Assembly: GCF_020379485.1 (NCBI RefSeq) | Contig: NC_063450.1 | Coordinates: forward strand, 25,272,137 to 25,336,136 | Direction: 5' to 3' | DNA: 64,000 nt | Source of the DNA: Brassica napus | Taxonomy: Eukaryota > Streptophyta > Magnoliopsida > Brassicales > Brassicaceae | Part shown: one piece after another, positions 11,155 to 22,555 of the stretch | Layout of the letters: every line of letters starts with the position of its first letter | How positions within the stretch are numbered: the stretch's first letter is position 1 | Notes under the pieces: model-generated | Database searches by the model: none | The model's input: only the letters and a program-made list of their open reading frames with translations | Told to the model about the DNA's origin: nothing | Program-made: the position numbers and the translations under genes

Positions 11155-12375
11155 CCCTGTTCCAGATGGCCCTAGACGTAACGCGTGCGACTGTTCTCTG
11201 GTCTAGATATAGCCAGTCGAGATAAAATTGGAGATTAATTGTAAATCGGTAACATGGAAGCTTCGTCAGACGCCTGCTTCCCACTTCGGAACCGGAATTG
11301 GAATCAGAAGCTTGTGGAATCTCTTGAAATCTCGCTTCCTATACGCTTCCAAAAATGCCTCCTAAAAACACGTTGGAAGCTTACGCTTCCGTTTAGGAAT
11401 CACGCTTCTATTTAAAAAAAACTCAATATCATAAATACGTAAAAAATATAAATTATGTTTTTATTTTATTTAAAATTCAAAATTAATAGTATTAAAATAG
11501 AGAGAATACAGAATGTGCAAATACTAAAATTAATACTATAAATTATCGTTGTGCATAATAATTTTTGTAAGAGATCTTGCATATAAATTCAAATACATTG
11601 TACAGATATTTGTAAACTATTTAAAATAATTAATTTGATAATATTTTTATACGCTTAATCTTTTAGTATTTTTATAATTAAGATATGCCAACAAAAGAAA
11701 TAAAAAATTTAAAAAATGAATAAGTAATTTTTATTTTGAATCATATACTTTTAGTCATAATTTTTATAAAATCATTTTTATATTATATATATATATATAT
11801 ATTTTTTTTTTTGATATACTCTTCCAACATGTACCATCTTCCTTATTTTTAAAACATCTCGCTTCTGCATTTTCATACAATTCTAATTACATGAAACCGG
11901 AAGTTCCTCGTACCCGTTTCCGGTTTCATGTAATTTTAAGTGTTTTATTTAATATATATATATATATATATATATGAAAAACCAATAAATGTAATGTAGT
12001 CGGTGGTTAGTGCGCCTACAAAACTCTTCGTAGGTTCAAGTGCTCAAGAGGCTGTTTTGGGTTTTCTTTTTGGTTTTATCTTTAATAAATACATAATTAC
12101 TAAAGTGTTTGCATCTTCATATTCCCCAATTTCGACCAATAAACCCTAATTTCTGTTTTTTACCATTTTCTCCACGATTCATCATGATTTCAACTTCTTT
12201 TCTTGTGTTTTTGTTCAATTGTAATAAGAACCATGAATAGAATTTTAGCCTTAAAATAAATTAAAAAAAGACCCAAAACTTGAAAAATCCGACTTGTCCA
12301 ATCCACCACGGTTCATAAACGATCGACATTTACTCGCCGATTAAACGTCCGAGTTATCCAAGTTTTAGAACATGG
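11155..12375. mobile_element. Candidate hAT-type element sharing a target copy with its neighbour
   Basis: The left end CCCTGTTCCAGATGG and the right end (minus strand) CCATGTTCTAAAACTTGG are inverted and related to the ends of the next element. The flanks are CGTATAAC (11147-11154) and GGTATAAC (12376-12383), seven of eight identical. The second flank is also the left flank of the next element. The interior holds unrelated insert-like DNA, including GGAAGCTTCG-type repeats (11240-11420) and a small palindrome around AAACCGGAA (11890-11935). Confidence 0.45.
11993..12110 (+). mobile_element. Degenerate SINE-like sequence
   Basis: TAGTCGGTGGTTAG near 11998 resembles a polymerase III A box, and GGTTCAAGTGC near 12030 resembles a B box at the usual spacing. 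I found no certain tail or duplication, so the bounds are approximate. It could be a decayed tRNA-derived SINE. Confidence 0.35.
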
Positions 12376-12383
12376 GGTATAAC

Positions 12384-12857
12384 CCCTGTTCTAAAAATCG
12401 GTCGCCTAGGCGCTACGCATTACTCTTCTGCCCCGATTTATGCTAAATCGGTTTTAAAAAAAAATTCCGCTTAGACCGCCTAAATGACCGTCTAGCCGCC
12501 TAGGCGGCCGCCTAATTTATTTTTTATTATTTTTATTATTATTTTTTATTTATTTATTTTTTAATAATATTTTTATTTGTTTATTTGATCTAAAATTTTA
12601 TAAATATCATTTATATTCATAATTTTGATGAAAATTACACTATATTAAGTTTATATATTCTATTTGTGTGTTTTATATAATCTTAAACATGAAAATGTAT
12701 TAATGTTATACATAATTAAAGATTAACATGTTTTATAACATAGTAAACCAACTAAAAATTCCGCCCAACATAATTTGCTATTAATCCCCGATTTTCTTTT
12801 TAGGCGCTAAGCCCAACCCGACCGCCCGACTAGCGCCTAGCGCGTTCCGGAACAGGG
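12384..12857. mobile_element. Non-autonomous hAT-type element, perfect 8-bp TSD
   Basis: The element is 474 bp with inverted ends CCCTGTTC and GAACAGGG and a perfect duplication GGTATAAC at 12376-12383 and 12858-12865. GC-rich inner arms carry GTCGCCTAGGCGC-type motifs in inverted orientation around an AT-rich core. The split between duplication and terminus could shift by one base because of a run of C/G. Confidence 0.75.
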
Positions 12858-12865
12858 GGTATAAC

Positions 12866-13243
12866 CATAGTAGAGAAGAACTTAAGAAAATAACTGTCTT
12901 GAAAAATGTGTTATTTACCATACAAATAGACATTACACTCATTTACAACGCGTGAGCATTTATATATAACACACTACAACAAAATACATTCAATTTATAT
13001 TGTTGATATTGAATAGATTGTCTCAAAAAATAAAAATATAGAAAATAATTTGATCTCATTATTATTGAGTGTTATTCAGTTTGGAAAACATCTAATACCA
13101 AAGATGTATATTTAAATGTAAAATATAGTAGGAGAATTTTCGTGTTTACCACTTTGTTAGTACCATTATTCATGTTTACCATCACTAAAGAAATATTTTC
13201 AAAAATATATTCATCATTAAGAGGCAAAAAACTCTTATACCCT

Positions 13244-13281
<38 letters not shown>

Positions 13282-14900
13282 AATAATTATTTATATAAAT
13301 AAATAAAATTTTAAAAAATATTTTTTTATGCTTTCGAATTATACTTTTTCAAATTCAATTTTTTATAATTTTAATTATTTTTTTTCAATTCGAAAATTTG
13401 TTTTGAAGTTATTTTTTAAAACTATTTTAAAAAAATTAAGCATTTATTTATATATTTATTAGAATCCTAAACTCCACATTCCAAAAACCATATCTCACCC
13501 CTTACCTCTAAACTCTAGGTCTAAATTAGTTAACCATAGGGTTATAACTATTTATTTTTCTCTCTTTAAAAAAAAAGAAAAATGGTTAAAGTGAACATGA
13601 AAAGTAGTATTAGGAATGTGGTATTTTTTGTAATTTCGTAAAAATGTAAGTAGAAGAGCATAAATGGTTGATATAGTGCAGAAAATCGAAGATATCTATG
13701 ACTGCGAAGACGAAGACTCTCCAGGATTAGAATCGGATCTGGCTATAAATGAACGTCAAGTTTATGAAGGAAGAGAATGTAACATGCTATACTAAGATAA
13801 TAAAACAAAATAAAATATTATAATATTTACAAAAAAACAAAACAAAAAGATATATATTAGAAAAAGAGAAAAATACAAAAACAAAATAAGTTTGTATGTG
13901 TCTTGAAATTTATATATTCACAAAATAATTAATTATATTAAATTAATATATAATAGATATATAATAGAATTACTCTATGTAATATTGTTATTCTAACATT
14001 AAACAAAAGATTTAGTAGAAATAAATGTCCATTTTAAATTTTGAAAATATATTATGTTCAGAAAAAATCTATGTTCTTATATGTAAATTAAAATTTTGAA
14101 TAATCATTATTTTAAGATATAAAAAGTGATTACGATTAGAGGAAAATGTGTTTTTTTTTTGTCATCAGCAAAAACAGACTCCTAAGACTCTACAAACCAA
14201 ACTAGTAACTATGCATTTATGTGAATAGCAAAAGACGACAAAAGAGGAAAATATGAAAAAGGTAAAATTGCAATTAATATAAACATATTTAGAATAATGT
14301 GATAGTTACTTATATAATTTAATATTTTTGATGGTTATACATTGCAATTCTCTACTAGTTAAGGTTTTAATACCCTTAACATTTACTTGTTTTGCATAGA
14401 CTAAAAATTATTTTGTAGTGGTTTAGGGGTTACATGAGTTTATTATGGTTGTTGACCTGAGATACCAAAATTTGACCATATATCTTGCAAGGCAAATATA
14501 TATATGTATTCTTCTACAAATTCTAAAGATTTGTACGGATTTCGATTGAAGATCCACTGACAGATAATTAGAAGAAGGAAAACAACGGCAAATGTTATTT
14601 ACATCGATATAATATCCATTTTTAATTTGAGCTTCTTTTTGTCAATTTTAATTTGAGCTTTAATATCGATCAATTTAAACAAATGTTTTCAATTTTTTTT
14701 GTAATATTGGTTTAATGACTCATTTGGGAAAAAGATTTTGGAACTCTTAAATACAGGAATATATTTGATAATTATTTTACTTATACTTTTTTTTTTTGAA
14801 TCAACCCAAACAGAATTAAAGTAAAATTTGAATCAAATTATTTTTTACCAGTCGGTTAAACCTAATTAGCCAAACCAAAACTGAAAACAATTAACCTAAC
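12866..14900. other. Intergenic DNA with a MULE-like candidate and a micro-insertion
   Basis: No host gene was seen. A possible Mutator-like non-autonomous element spans about 13131-13640: both ends carry TTTACCA / TACCAC-type motifs in inverted orientation, with a long (TA)n tract inside. The last 100 bp before 14901 carries AACCAAAAC-type motifs like the hAT subterminal zones, so the LTR retrotransposon may have landed in an older element. Confidence 0.4.
14635..14645 (-). mobile_element. Micro-retroposon: TTGAC plus poly(A), minus strand
   Basis: An 11-bp insert CTTTTTGTCAA separates perfect 15-bp direct repeats at 14620-14634 and 14646-14660. On the minus strand it reads TTGACAAAAAG. Its A run is the shortest of the set, so it is the least secure example. 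Confidence 0.4.
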
Positions 14901-15379
14901 TGTTGGACCCAATTTTTGTAAATACCGTAATGGGCCGCGATTAAAGGCATGAACCTTAAAGGGCCAGAGCCCGTAGCAAGAATATGAGTTCGAGAAGGAG
15001 TAGCCGAGGACGCGGAGATCGTGCAACAAGAAGTTGAGATCGTGGAGCTACCACAGAGGTCTCAAAGTCAGCTTACTATAAAGAAAGAGGAATGGAAACA
15101 GAAGGAGGGACACGTTGAAAACCCTAGAGAGAGCTATACACTTACACCGATCTTGTAGTCTTCCCACTTTTAGATTCTTTCTTTACCGATCTCGTTTGTA
15201 TCACTCGATCTAGTTCAATCCATTGTATTTGATCTCATTCATCAATAAAGTCCATTTTCACATACTGGAAACTATTTAACATCGTTGTGTTCTAAAGATA
15301 TTGTTGCCTACATCATTTGTCTTCCCTAGATCAAACCCCGATCACTATCAAATACTTTGTGTAGATTTTAGGTTCTACA
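14901..15379 (+). repeat. 5' LTR of the Tat-type retrotransposon
   Basis: The 479-bp LTR starts TG and ends CA. A TATAAA box lies at about 15077 and an AATAAA-type signal at about 15245, which places the transcription start and the poly(A) region in the usual order. It is about 94% identical to the 3' LTR. Confidence 0.9.
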
Positions 15380-15400
15380 TTTTGGCGCCGACTGTGGGGA
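15380..15400 (+). promoter_or_regulatory. Retrotransposon primer-binding site
   Basis: The sequence starting TGGCGCCGACTGTGGGG, immediately 3' of the LTR, has the TGGCGCC start of plant Ty3/gypsy primer sites complementary to the 3' end of tRNA-Asp. The inner bases diverge from a perfect tRNA-Asp match, as I recall is common in Tat-type elements. Confidence 0.7.
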
Positions 15401-15456
15401 AGATAAACGAAAAACATCTTTGCTGAGAAACTGATCTAAGTTTCCTAAGCGCGACT

Positions 15457-16945
15457 ATGGATCCCAATCAAACCACCGTAACCACGCCTTCGGGACTCAA
15501 CGACATCGATCCTATCGGACCCGAATCGGGAGCCGGAGTGACCCCAATTGGGTTAACGGGAGCCAATGATGCGACCGAAACAGCTCCGACGCAACGAATC
15601 CCTCCAATCGGGACTTCGAATCAAGATCGATCTCTTCCGATCAACCAGACGTCGATCCCGAAACGAGCTGGAGCTCGAGTTTGGAACCGCCCCGGAGATA
15701 GATCATCCTCCGACGACCTAACCCGATCCCAATCCAGACCGATTTCACCGACTCCTCTAGCCCAAACCCGAGGAGAACTAACCGACCTCCGAGGAATGAT
15801 GACAACTCTAATCGACGAGATTCGTAGTCAAAGGATCGCCAACCAAGCCATTGCTAACAGACTGGACCAAGCCGAAAGGGAACTCGCAGAGCATCGAGCT
15901 GCAAACATTCGGGAAAGAAATCAAACGCCCCTCGATCCGTTAAGGGCGACGTCCAACCCCCAAAGCACCGGACTGTTCGGCACTCCAGAGATCCCAAGCG
16001 CTCGATCTGGACGCTACACGGGAGAAAATTCACAACGACCCCCGCCGTAAGGCATGACCCACCGAAGCTTAAGCCACAGTGGATTGGACAAAATCGACAC
16101 TGGACTCCAATGCCCACGAAGCACTCCAATCCAATTCCAGAACGGATCGACGGAGAGGTAGGGGAGCCAAGGACACGAATCTCACCACCAACCATTCTAT
16201 CCCCGAGAATCGAACTCCATCCTCGACGAGGACCTTCCATCAAGCGGGGTTTGATAACCCAACGAAACAAGCTCGGAGACACGATCTTCGCGGTCCCGTC
16301 AATATCGACCCCCAAAGGGAAAACTTGGGGATCCCGAGAAAAACTGGAACGTTCCAGAATTTTATTGAAAGGAACGACGCCGAGCTCAAAAGGATACATG
16401 CGATCGTGCACATGGCGACGAGTTCTGCTCCTAATATCGACATGGTCATCGAGGAAACGAGAAGGACCCCATTCACGAACAGAATCGCCAGCGTAAGGCT
16501 CCATCACGTCGGAAAACTGAAATTCCCCAAATACGCTGGAAACTCCGACCCGAAGGCCCATGTACGAGCCTTCCGTTTAGCGATATCAAGAACACACCTC
16601 ACCGACGACGAAAAAGAAGCAGGTTATTGCCGCTTCTTCACCGAGAACCTCACCGGGTCCGTCCTCGAGTGGTTCGCAGGATTAGAAAAAAATTTAATCG
16701 ACAGTTTCACCCAGTTGGTATCTATGTTCCTCAAACAGTACTCAGTCTTCATAGAGACGAGAGTTACCGAAGCAGATCTCTGGAATCTCAAACAAGTGTC
16801 TTATCTCAAACAAGTGTCTTTCAAGCCGTTAAGAGCATACATAAACAAATTCCTAGAAATCAAGGCCAAGATCTCACATCCGAACGAAGTCGTTTCCCTC
16901 GCGGCGTTAAAGAATGGTGTCTGGTTCTCATCCAAAGTCAGGTAA
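15457..16945 (+). pseudogene. Retrotransposon gag, frameshifted
   Basis: The N-terminal frame (15457-16050, 197 codons) starts MDPNQTT. It is Pro/Ser/Thr-rich, then has a short coiled-coil-like stretch around LIDEIRSQRIANQAIANRL. It stops at TAA, and the main gag homology resumes in another frame (16079-16945). That frame includes the Retrotrans_gag core: KLKFPKYAGNSDPKAHV, GYCRFFTENLTGSVLEWF, then FKPLRAYINKFLEIKAKI. Gag packages the RNA into the particle. The shift between the two frames, and a duplicated patch near LKQVSYLKQVSFK, mean this copy does not make an intact protein. A gag-type zinc knuckle follows at about 17160-17225. Confidence 0.8.
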
Positions 16946-17157
16946 TAATTGGCGGTACGAGCACCTATCTCGTTGGATGACGCCCTACACTGAGCCTCTT
17001 ATTTCGCCACCCACGAGGAGGAGGTCGCAGCCTTGAAAGAACAGTATAGCGGGAACAAGAACAACGCCACCAAAAAACTTGTTACTCCTAAATAATCAAC
17101 CACCAAAGGACAACATTCCTACACAATAAATAATTCGCCGCAAAATTCTTCAACATA

Positions 17158-17353
17158 CGACCTTAGCAAATACTACGCTTTCCATGATCGCAAGGGTCAC
17201 TCGACCGAAGAATGTCGAGCCGCACTTCGCAATCAGAAGGAAAATAAGAAAACTAACGAAGAAGCCGGAGAAGAAGAAGAAGAGCCAGTGACTCCGAAAT
17301 CCAACCGAAAGGCCAAAGTCCCAACAAACAAAAGAGGCAGGGAGATCGAGTAG
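17158..17353 (+). pseudogene. Gag zinc-knuckle remnant and charged linker
   Basis: Plus-strand translation includes KYYAFHDRKGHSTEECRA. Tat-type gags usually have a CxxH..GH...C knuckle here; the first Cys is replaced by Tyr in this copy. A Glu/Lys-rich linker follows and ends at a TAG near 17353. The gap from 16946 contains stops, so it is not continuous with the gag frame upstream. Confidence 0.6.
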
Positions 17354-17398
17354 GAATCATCGAGCTCTCTACCCCAAGCCCCGAAGAAAAGAGTCGAC

Positions 17399-18355
17399 AT
17401 GATTTCATGGGGGCAGGACAGCAACACAACCGACGAAATCAAGAGCCAAACCAAAGGAAAAATCCGCTTCGAGATCTCGGTAGCGGTCCGCACATTGGAA
17501 AATCCCGACGAAGTCACTCCCCCTCCCCGTGTCCCTTCATACAACCCAAACACAAAGCCTCCTTACATAAAAATCTCTAACTTCAAGCGAAAGAATAAAA
17601 TGACAAAGATTCACGAGCTTCTAGAGGAACCGACTCAGAAAAAAGACAGAATGCAGACCCTCAACCGCAATATGTCTGGGGGGCAGATACACTATCGACC
17701 AGCACTTACTAAGAGGTGGAATGTCCAAGCCCACAAAGGGCACAAAAAACGGATCGACTTCATTTACGGAGGCTCTAAGTTCTGCAATTCGGTCAACTCA
17801 ATCAAAGCATACCAACGGAGAGCAGAAAACAACGTAGGAATTAGAGAGCCCCTGTCGGGTCCCGATCACGAAATCACCTTCAACGAAAACGAAACCGCAG
17901 GCCTCGATAAACCACACGACGACGCTCTCGTGATACGAATCGACGTCGGTGGCTGCGAACTATCCCGAGTAATGATCGACACCGGAAGCTCGGCCGATGT
18001 CCTCTTCTACGAGGCATTTAAAAAAATGGGATTCACTAAAACACTCCTAAAGCAAGAGCGAACTCCCCTCATCGGCTTCGCAGGAGAGACCACCTATTCT
18101 CTCGGATCGATCGAGCTTGCGGTAACCGCTTGATAAATCAGAAAAATCGTAGAATTCATCGTGATAGACCGTCCAGCCCCATTCAACGCAATCCTTGGGA
18201 GACCTTGGCTATACAACATGAAGGCAGACCCCTCGACATATCACCAATGCCTGAAATTTCCAACCTCGAAAGGAGTCGAAACTATCAGAGGAAGCCAGAA
18301 AAACTGCAAGACATGCTACCTCGCGAGCTTTAAGGACATCGAGCAACACCCTTAA
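17399..18355 (+). pseudogene. Retrotransposon aspartic protease, frameshifted at its C-terminus
   Basis: The frame 17399-18133 contains GGSKFCNSVNSIKAYQRRAE, a motif before the protease in Tat-type elements. It is followed by the retropepsin active site VMIDTGSSADVLF, with DTG near 17978, and the flap-like stretch LIGFAGETTYSLGSIEL. A stop near 18131 breaks the frame. The C-terminal part ([31 protein letters not shown]) continues in a different frame to 18355. In a full element reverse transcriptase would follow; here the homology ends and antisense genes begin. Confidence 0.8.
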
Positions 18356-18981
18356 TCAGGCAGCCAAAATTAACGACAGACGTACCTACGTACACGAACA
18401 ATCGAACAACAAACCCTATCCCTGGTAAAATAATCGAACTACGTTATGACTTGATCCCTCGACGAGGGTACGTAGGCAACTCACGACATGAGTCCAGTCA
18501 CCTTCCACCTACAGAACTCAAAGTGGGCATATCGCAACACCCAAAGAACAACGGCACGGCAATATCAAAAACTGCCTTCTCTTCACAAATATGTAACGAA
18601 ACAGAATCCGACATCTTAATAAATACAGTTCTTAGACATTCGAACACACCAGCCTTCTCGTGTCAGAAAATCGCATAACTGCGACAGCTGGCCAAAAACC
18701 AGGACCCTGATCAAGTCCTCGGTCGCGGCCAACTCCGCCAACAAGCGCGACAAAACTAGCTAACAAAATCTTTTGTTACATCGAAACTGTCGATAAAAGT
18801 ATCTACAACAAATCGACACATGGCCCCAAAAAATCGGCCTCTCATAAAACATAAAAATGGCAACAAATAACGGGACCCAAGATCCCATCTTTATTAAATA
18901 AAAACTAAAAAAGCAACAAAAGGCAGAGGGAAAAACAAAGAAAGTCTCTAAAGCTACTCTTCGATGTTGAATTCACCATCC
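18356..18981. other. Retrotransposon internal DNA with no recognised domain
   Basis: This is where reverse transcriptase, RNase H and integrase would be expected. No YxDD-type or integrase motif is readable in any frame. The sequence has the less AT-rich base composition of the rest of the element. Confidence 0.5.
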
Positions 18982-20162
18982 TCAAAGCGAGCACTTCGCC
19001 ACGTCATCCACCGCAGAAGGGACCTTATCGAAGAAATCCTCCAGCAGATCCTCCGAAATCTGAGGCAGGTCGAGCTTCCCAACGGAGAAATCCGAAGTCG
19101 CCATCACATCGACCTCGGACCCAAGCTCGATCCCCTTCGCTCGAAGCCGCAACAACTCATCCGAAGCTAGGAGATTGGTGCTCATGATCTCCTTCAAGAG
19201 ATCTATATTTGCCACGACTTCCCGAAGACGAGCCTCACAATCAGTTGCAGCCTTCTTCTTTTCCCATTTCTCCTTCAGAGAGACCAGCACATCCAGATAG
19301 CTATCCGCCATAGTCTTTTTGGCCTCATGAGTCGCGCGGCAAAGGTCGTCAGAGAACTTATTGGCAGAAAATTCAACCTTCGCTTCCAAAAAGGAAACTT
19401 GCTCGAGGGGCGACTTCCTTTCGTTCCTCAAAACTCGCAGACGAGCTTCGAGCGAAGCAGCCTGATTCCCCAACTTTTCAGCGGCAGCCAGTTGAGCAGC
19501 ATTGGCACGCTCCTGGTTTTGAGCCATCTTTAGACCGAGCTTTAGCTCATGAACGACTTTCTTTATTTCATAAAGTTCGTTAGAACGCAGAACATCTTGC
19601 AGGCGTTTTTCTAAAGTCGACTCAAACTCGTTGTTAGCCTCCATAGCCTGAAACATGACAAATCAGTATAGACAAAACGAACCAAAGATTCGACAACGAC
19701 CAAATTTCAAAAGGAACGACCTTGGCATGGGCCACAACCATCTTTACGTAAGCCTCGCGCTCCGTCATATCACGCAGAGAGGGAAGCAGACATCCAATAG
19801 GTTTGAAGTGCCTCACCAAATGAGCAACACTATCTGGATCTTCCGTAATAGGACAATCCTTGGAATGCGAGAACTGCCAGTGGAACGGCTTAGCAACAGC
19901 CGCTTCGCCCGAGACACCAAGACGACGATCTGAACCATTCATTTTAACCTTCTTCGGAGGACGATCACGCCCCTCCGAACCCGTTGGGCTACTCGACTTA
20001 ACGCGAGCAACAGATTGAAGGCCGCGGAAGTTGGGTCTCCTCACGAAGAACTTCTGTGAGCGCATCACTCACATCTCCAGATCGAATACGTTCCGCATTG
20101 GCACTACCTGTTCGAGTTCGTACCCTATCGGAATCGCGAGAGTTGGATCATCTCGAAGTCAT
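18982..20162 (-). pseudogene. Second (downstream) antisense ORF of the retrotransposon, two exons
   Basis: Exons on the minus strand are 20162-19721 and 19647-18982, joined by a GT-AG intron in phase 0. Exon 1 starts at a possible ATG (20162) followed by MTSR, a TGA, then SNSRDSDRVRTRTG, so an early stop (likely an old CGA) and one further frameshift near 20060 disable it. It ends REAYVKMVVAHAK. Exon 2 begins AMEANNEFE and is a long Lys/Glu/Leu-rich coiled coil, closing with SVGKLDLPQISEDLLEDFF. The intron position, the EREAY.K..V...K motif before it, the MEA start after it and the acidic C-terminus match the neighbouring antisense gene. It is therefore a diverged duplicate that lacks the N-terminal PF04195-type domain. 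Function unknown. Confidence 0.6.
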
Positions 20163-20344
20163 ATTCCGTTAGCGAGCAAAAACGAAATTAAATGAGATAC
20201 TATGACGAATCCTAGAACAAAGCCAAAGCTTTATAGGGATCAGAACCTCGCCATATCTCAACAACCCGAACAAAAAGAATCTCGAAAGCTAAGGAAACAG
20301 GGATATTCCGAAATATTATGCTTATCAATTAAAAGATATCAAGA

Positions 20345-22208
20345 TCAAAGATCGTCAAAAAAAAAATCATCGGGGACAGACGACCCCTCGACTTGATCCA
20401 CCGAATCATCTGAGACTTGACGAAGATCAAGCTCGGAAATCGACCAATCCGGCACTGATGCTAGGGCGACAAGATCCTCGCAGTCTCCTTCCATTCCCTT
20501 TAATCGTGCAAGCTCCGCATCCACAGTTAGGCCCCCATCCTTTTGCTCGCCCATCTATCATTCAAAGACTCGAGAACTTCCCGATACTTTGCCGCGATAT
20601 TGCGACGAGAAATTCGAGAAGCGCGGCGCTGTCCCGATCTCACTCGACCTCGAGCGCCGAAATTCTTGCCCTTTGAGCAACCATCTGGGACGTGAGAGTC
20701 TCGTTCTCCAAATGAACTCTCCTCCAGTCTTCAGTCAAAGCTTCGATCTTTTCGGCATCCTTCTTCCCTTCTAGCTTGGTGGCTTCGAGCTCCTTCGAAA
20801 GCCTCTTGATCTCAACACCAATACTCTCGATTTCCTTGTCGTTCCGAGAAGCCACGACATGATCCTCCATCGTAACGACATACTCATTAAAAGCTTCCAT
20901 CACCTGAGAAGAAATGGAAATGAGCAAATACCACAAAACAGCTTTTCAAAAAGAATGAAGGCGAGAGACGAACCTTAGAGCTCGCCACAGCAACCTTGGC
21001 GTAGGCTTCCCTTTCGACTGAGGAAACGAGATATGGGAGACGACAACCCGCGGACCTCATGCGACCAGTGAGGGAAATTAAGTCCCTTTGGGCCGCAAAC
21101 GAAGAACCATCTCCCTCAGAAACAAACCTAGGACGAGACGGACCGGGCAAGGCACCTTCCGATGACCGGCGTTGCTTACGAGTCGCCGCCACGGTCTCTT
21201 CTTCTGAACCAGGACTCAACGAGACAGGAGGTCGAGTCTCTCCCGAAACATCTTCGTCGTCAGAATCATAAATCGAGATCAAGGGAGATTTTCCGGAAGC
21301 TCGGCCCCTCGATGTAAACCCAGAAGTTCGAAACGACGATTTCTTCACAAGCTGTCTAGTTATCCGATCTGAAGATTGGGTCTGAACAGAAGGAGTCGCT
21401 ACGACCTCCTGGGAGTTTTCGGCCTCGTCTTCAGACTCCTCGACCAAAAAAGCTCTGCCAGTCCCCGCCGGCAAGGCGAAGGCAGTTTGAATCCGAGTTC
21501 GATCAAATGCAGACCAGTTCGAGCGACCTTTACGAAGGACCCTCATCAGATCGCGGATCTCATATGACATTGAAGAGCTTCCAGAAGGAACTGAATCAAA
21601 CGAAAATATACGAAAGTTTTAGTCTTCGACTCCTCAAACAAAGAAATCATCGACACATAGGCAAAAAAAAAAGTAACCGATATTCTCGGCCCAACGCCGG
21701 GGAAGCTGGGAAAAGTCGAAGTCACCCATAGACGCTCGATCCATCTTGAAAACAACAAATTGCTCGCGCCACTTCTCGTCGCGATAAGGGATGTCCTCGA
21801 TGATGTGGCGACCTTGGCGCGGAGACACGAGGAAAGTACCAGGGTTCTGCTTATTCCGCTTCACCCGAACGGGCTGACGAAACTCCCTAAGACCAAAAGC
21901 AAGACCCTCCTCCCTAGCCTTAACCAAGAAGGCGACAAGATGTCTAAGAAAATTCGGGAGAAGCTGGGTAAGCGATAACCCTAGCTCCGCTAGGACCTCG
22001 AGTATTGACTCCGGAATCGGGAAGGTAAGACCGCAGGAATGAAAGAAGGAAAGATAGGCTCCGTAGTAGCCTTCTCTCACGGTTTCGGGAGTCTCATGCG
22101 TCCGACCAAGTCGAGGACGATAGAACGGTCAACCCCATACATATTATAAAGGCTCTCGAGATCATCGGCTGTAGTAGTCGGATGATGGAAATTGAAAGAC
22201 GAACACAT
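20345..22208 (-). pseudogene. Antisense ORF with PF04195-type domain, three exons, frameshifted
   Basis: Exons on the minus strand are 22208-21678, 21590-20974 and 20903-20345. Reading phase is kept across both GT-AG introns: ENI then VPSGSSSMSYEIRDLM (phase 1), and VASSK then VMEAFNEY (phase 0). Exon 1 begins MCSSFNFHHPTTTADDLES and contains GYYGAYLSFFHSCGLTFPIP and LLPNFLRHLVAFLVKAREEG. This matches my memory of the 'putative gypsy type transposon' domain (PF04195), found in antisense ORFs of Tat-lineage elements. Exon 2 is Ser/Asp/Glu-rich and disordered-looking; exon 3 is a coiled coil. One frameshift lies near 22085 and two in exon 3 (near 20645 and 20545), so this copy is dead. The role of such ORFs is not established. 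Confidence 0.65.
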
Positions 22209-22536
22209 CTTAAGCTCCAAGAACAGAAAGATTCAGAGCAAAGGAGAAGGAGACGAGAAAGAAGAAGCGGAGGTGAGGTAAAAAGAAGATCCTCTACATA
22301 TATATAAGCCACCTTAACGGCTCTGTCGTCGCTATCGAGAAAAGCAATTATGACCTAGCCTATGCCCTAGCGGCGGCTAAAGTAGCCGTCACCGATTAAA
22401 ATAATAATAAAAAAATGCATCAACGAATGGTTTTTTTCGAAAACGATCATTAAAACCGAATCCGAGCGATATCGGTTATCAAACGAGAAGACCCGGGTCA
22501 AAAAACAACCGCCCCTTTTCCTTTTCGAACAAATCA

Positions 22537-22555
22537 AAAGAGGCTGGGGGACAAA
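22537..22555 (+). promoter_or_regulatory. Polypurine tract
   Basis: A purine-rich tract containing AGGCTGGGGGACAAA directly precedes the TG of the 3' LTR, the position from which plus-strand DNA synthesis is primed. Confidence 0.7.

Noticed and set aside
16110..16561. Long alternative frames over gag on both strands
   Set aside because: Shadow frames; only the frame with the Retrotrans_gag motifs is supported.
18356..22555. Searched for reverse transcriptase, RNase H and integrase of the LTR element
   Set aside because: No catalytic motif found on either strand; all long frames belong to the antisense genes.
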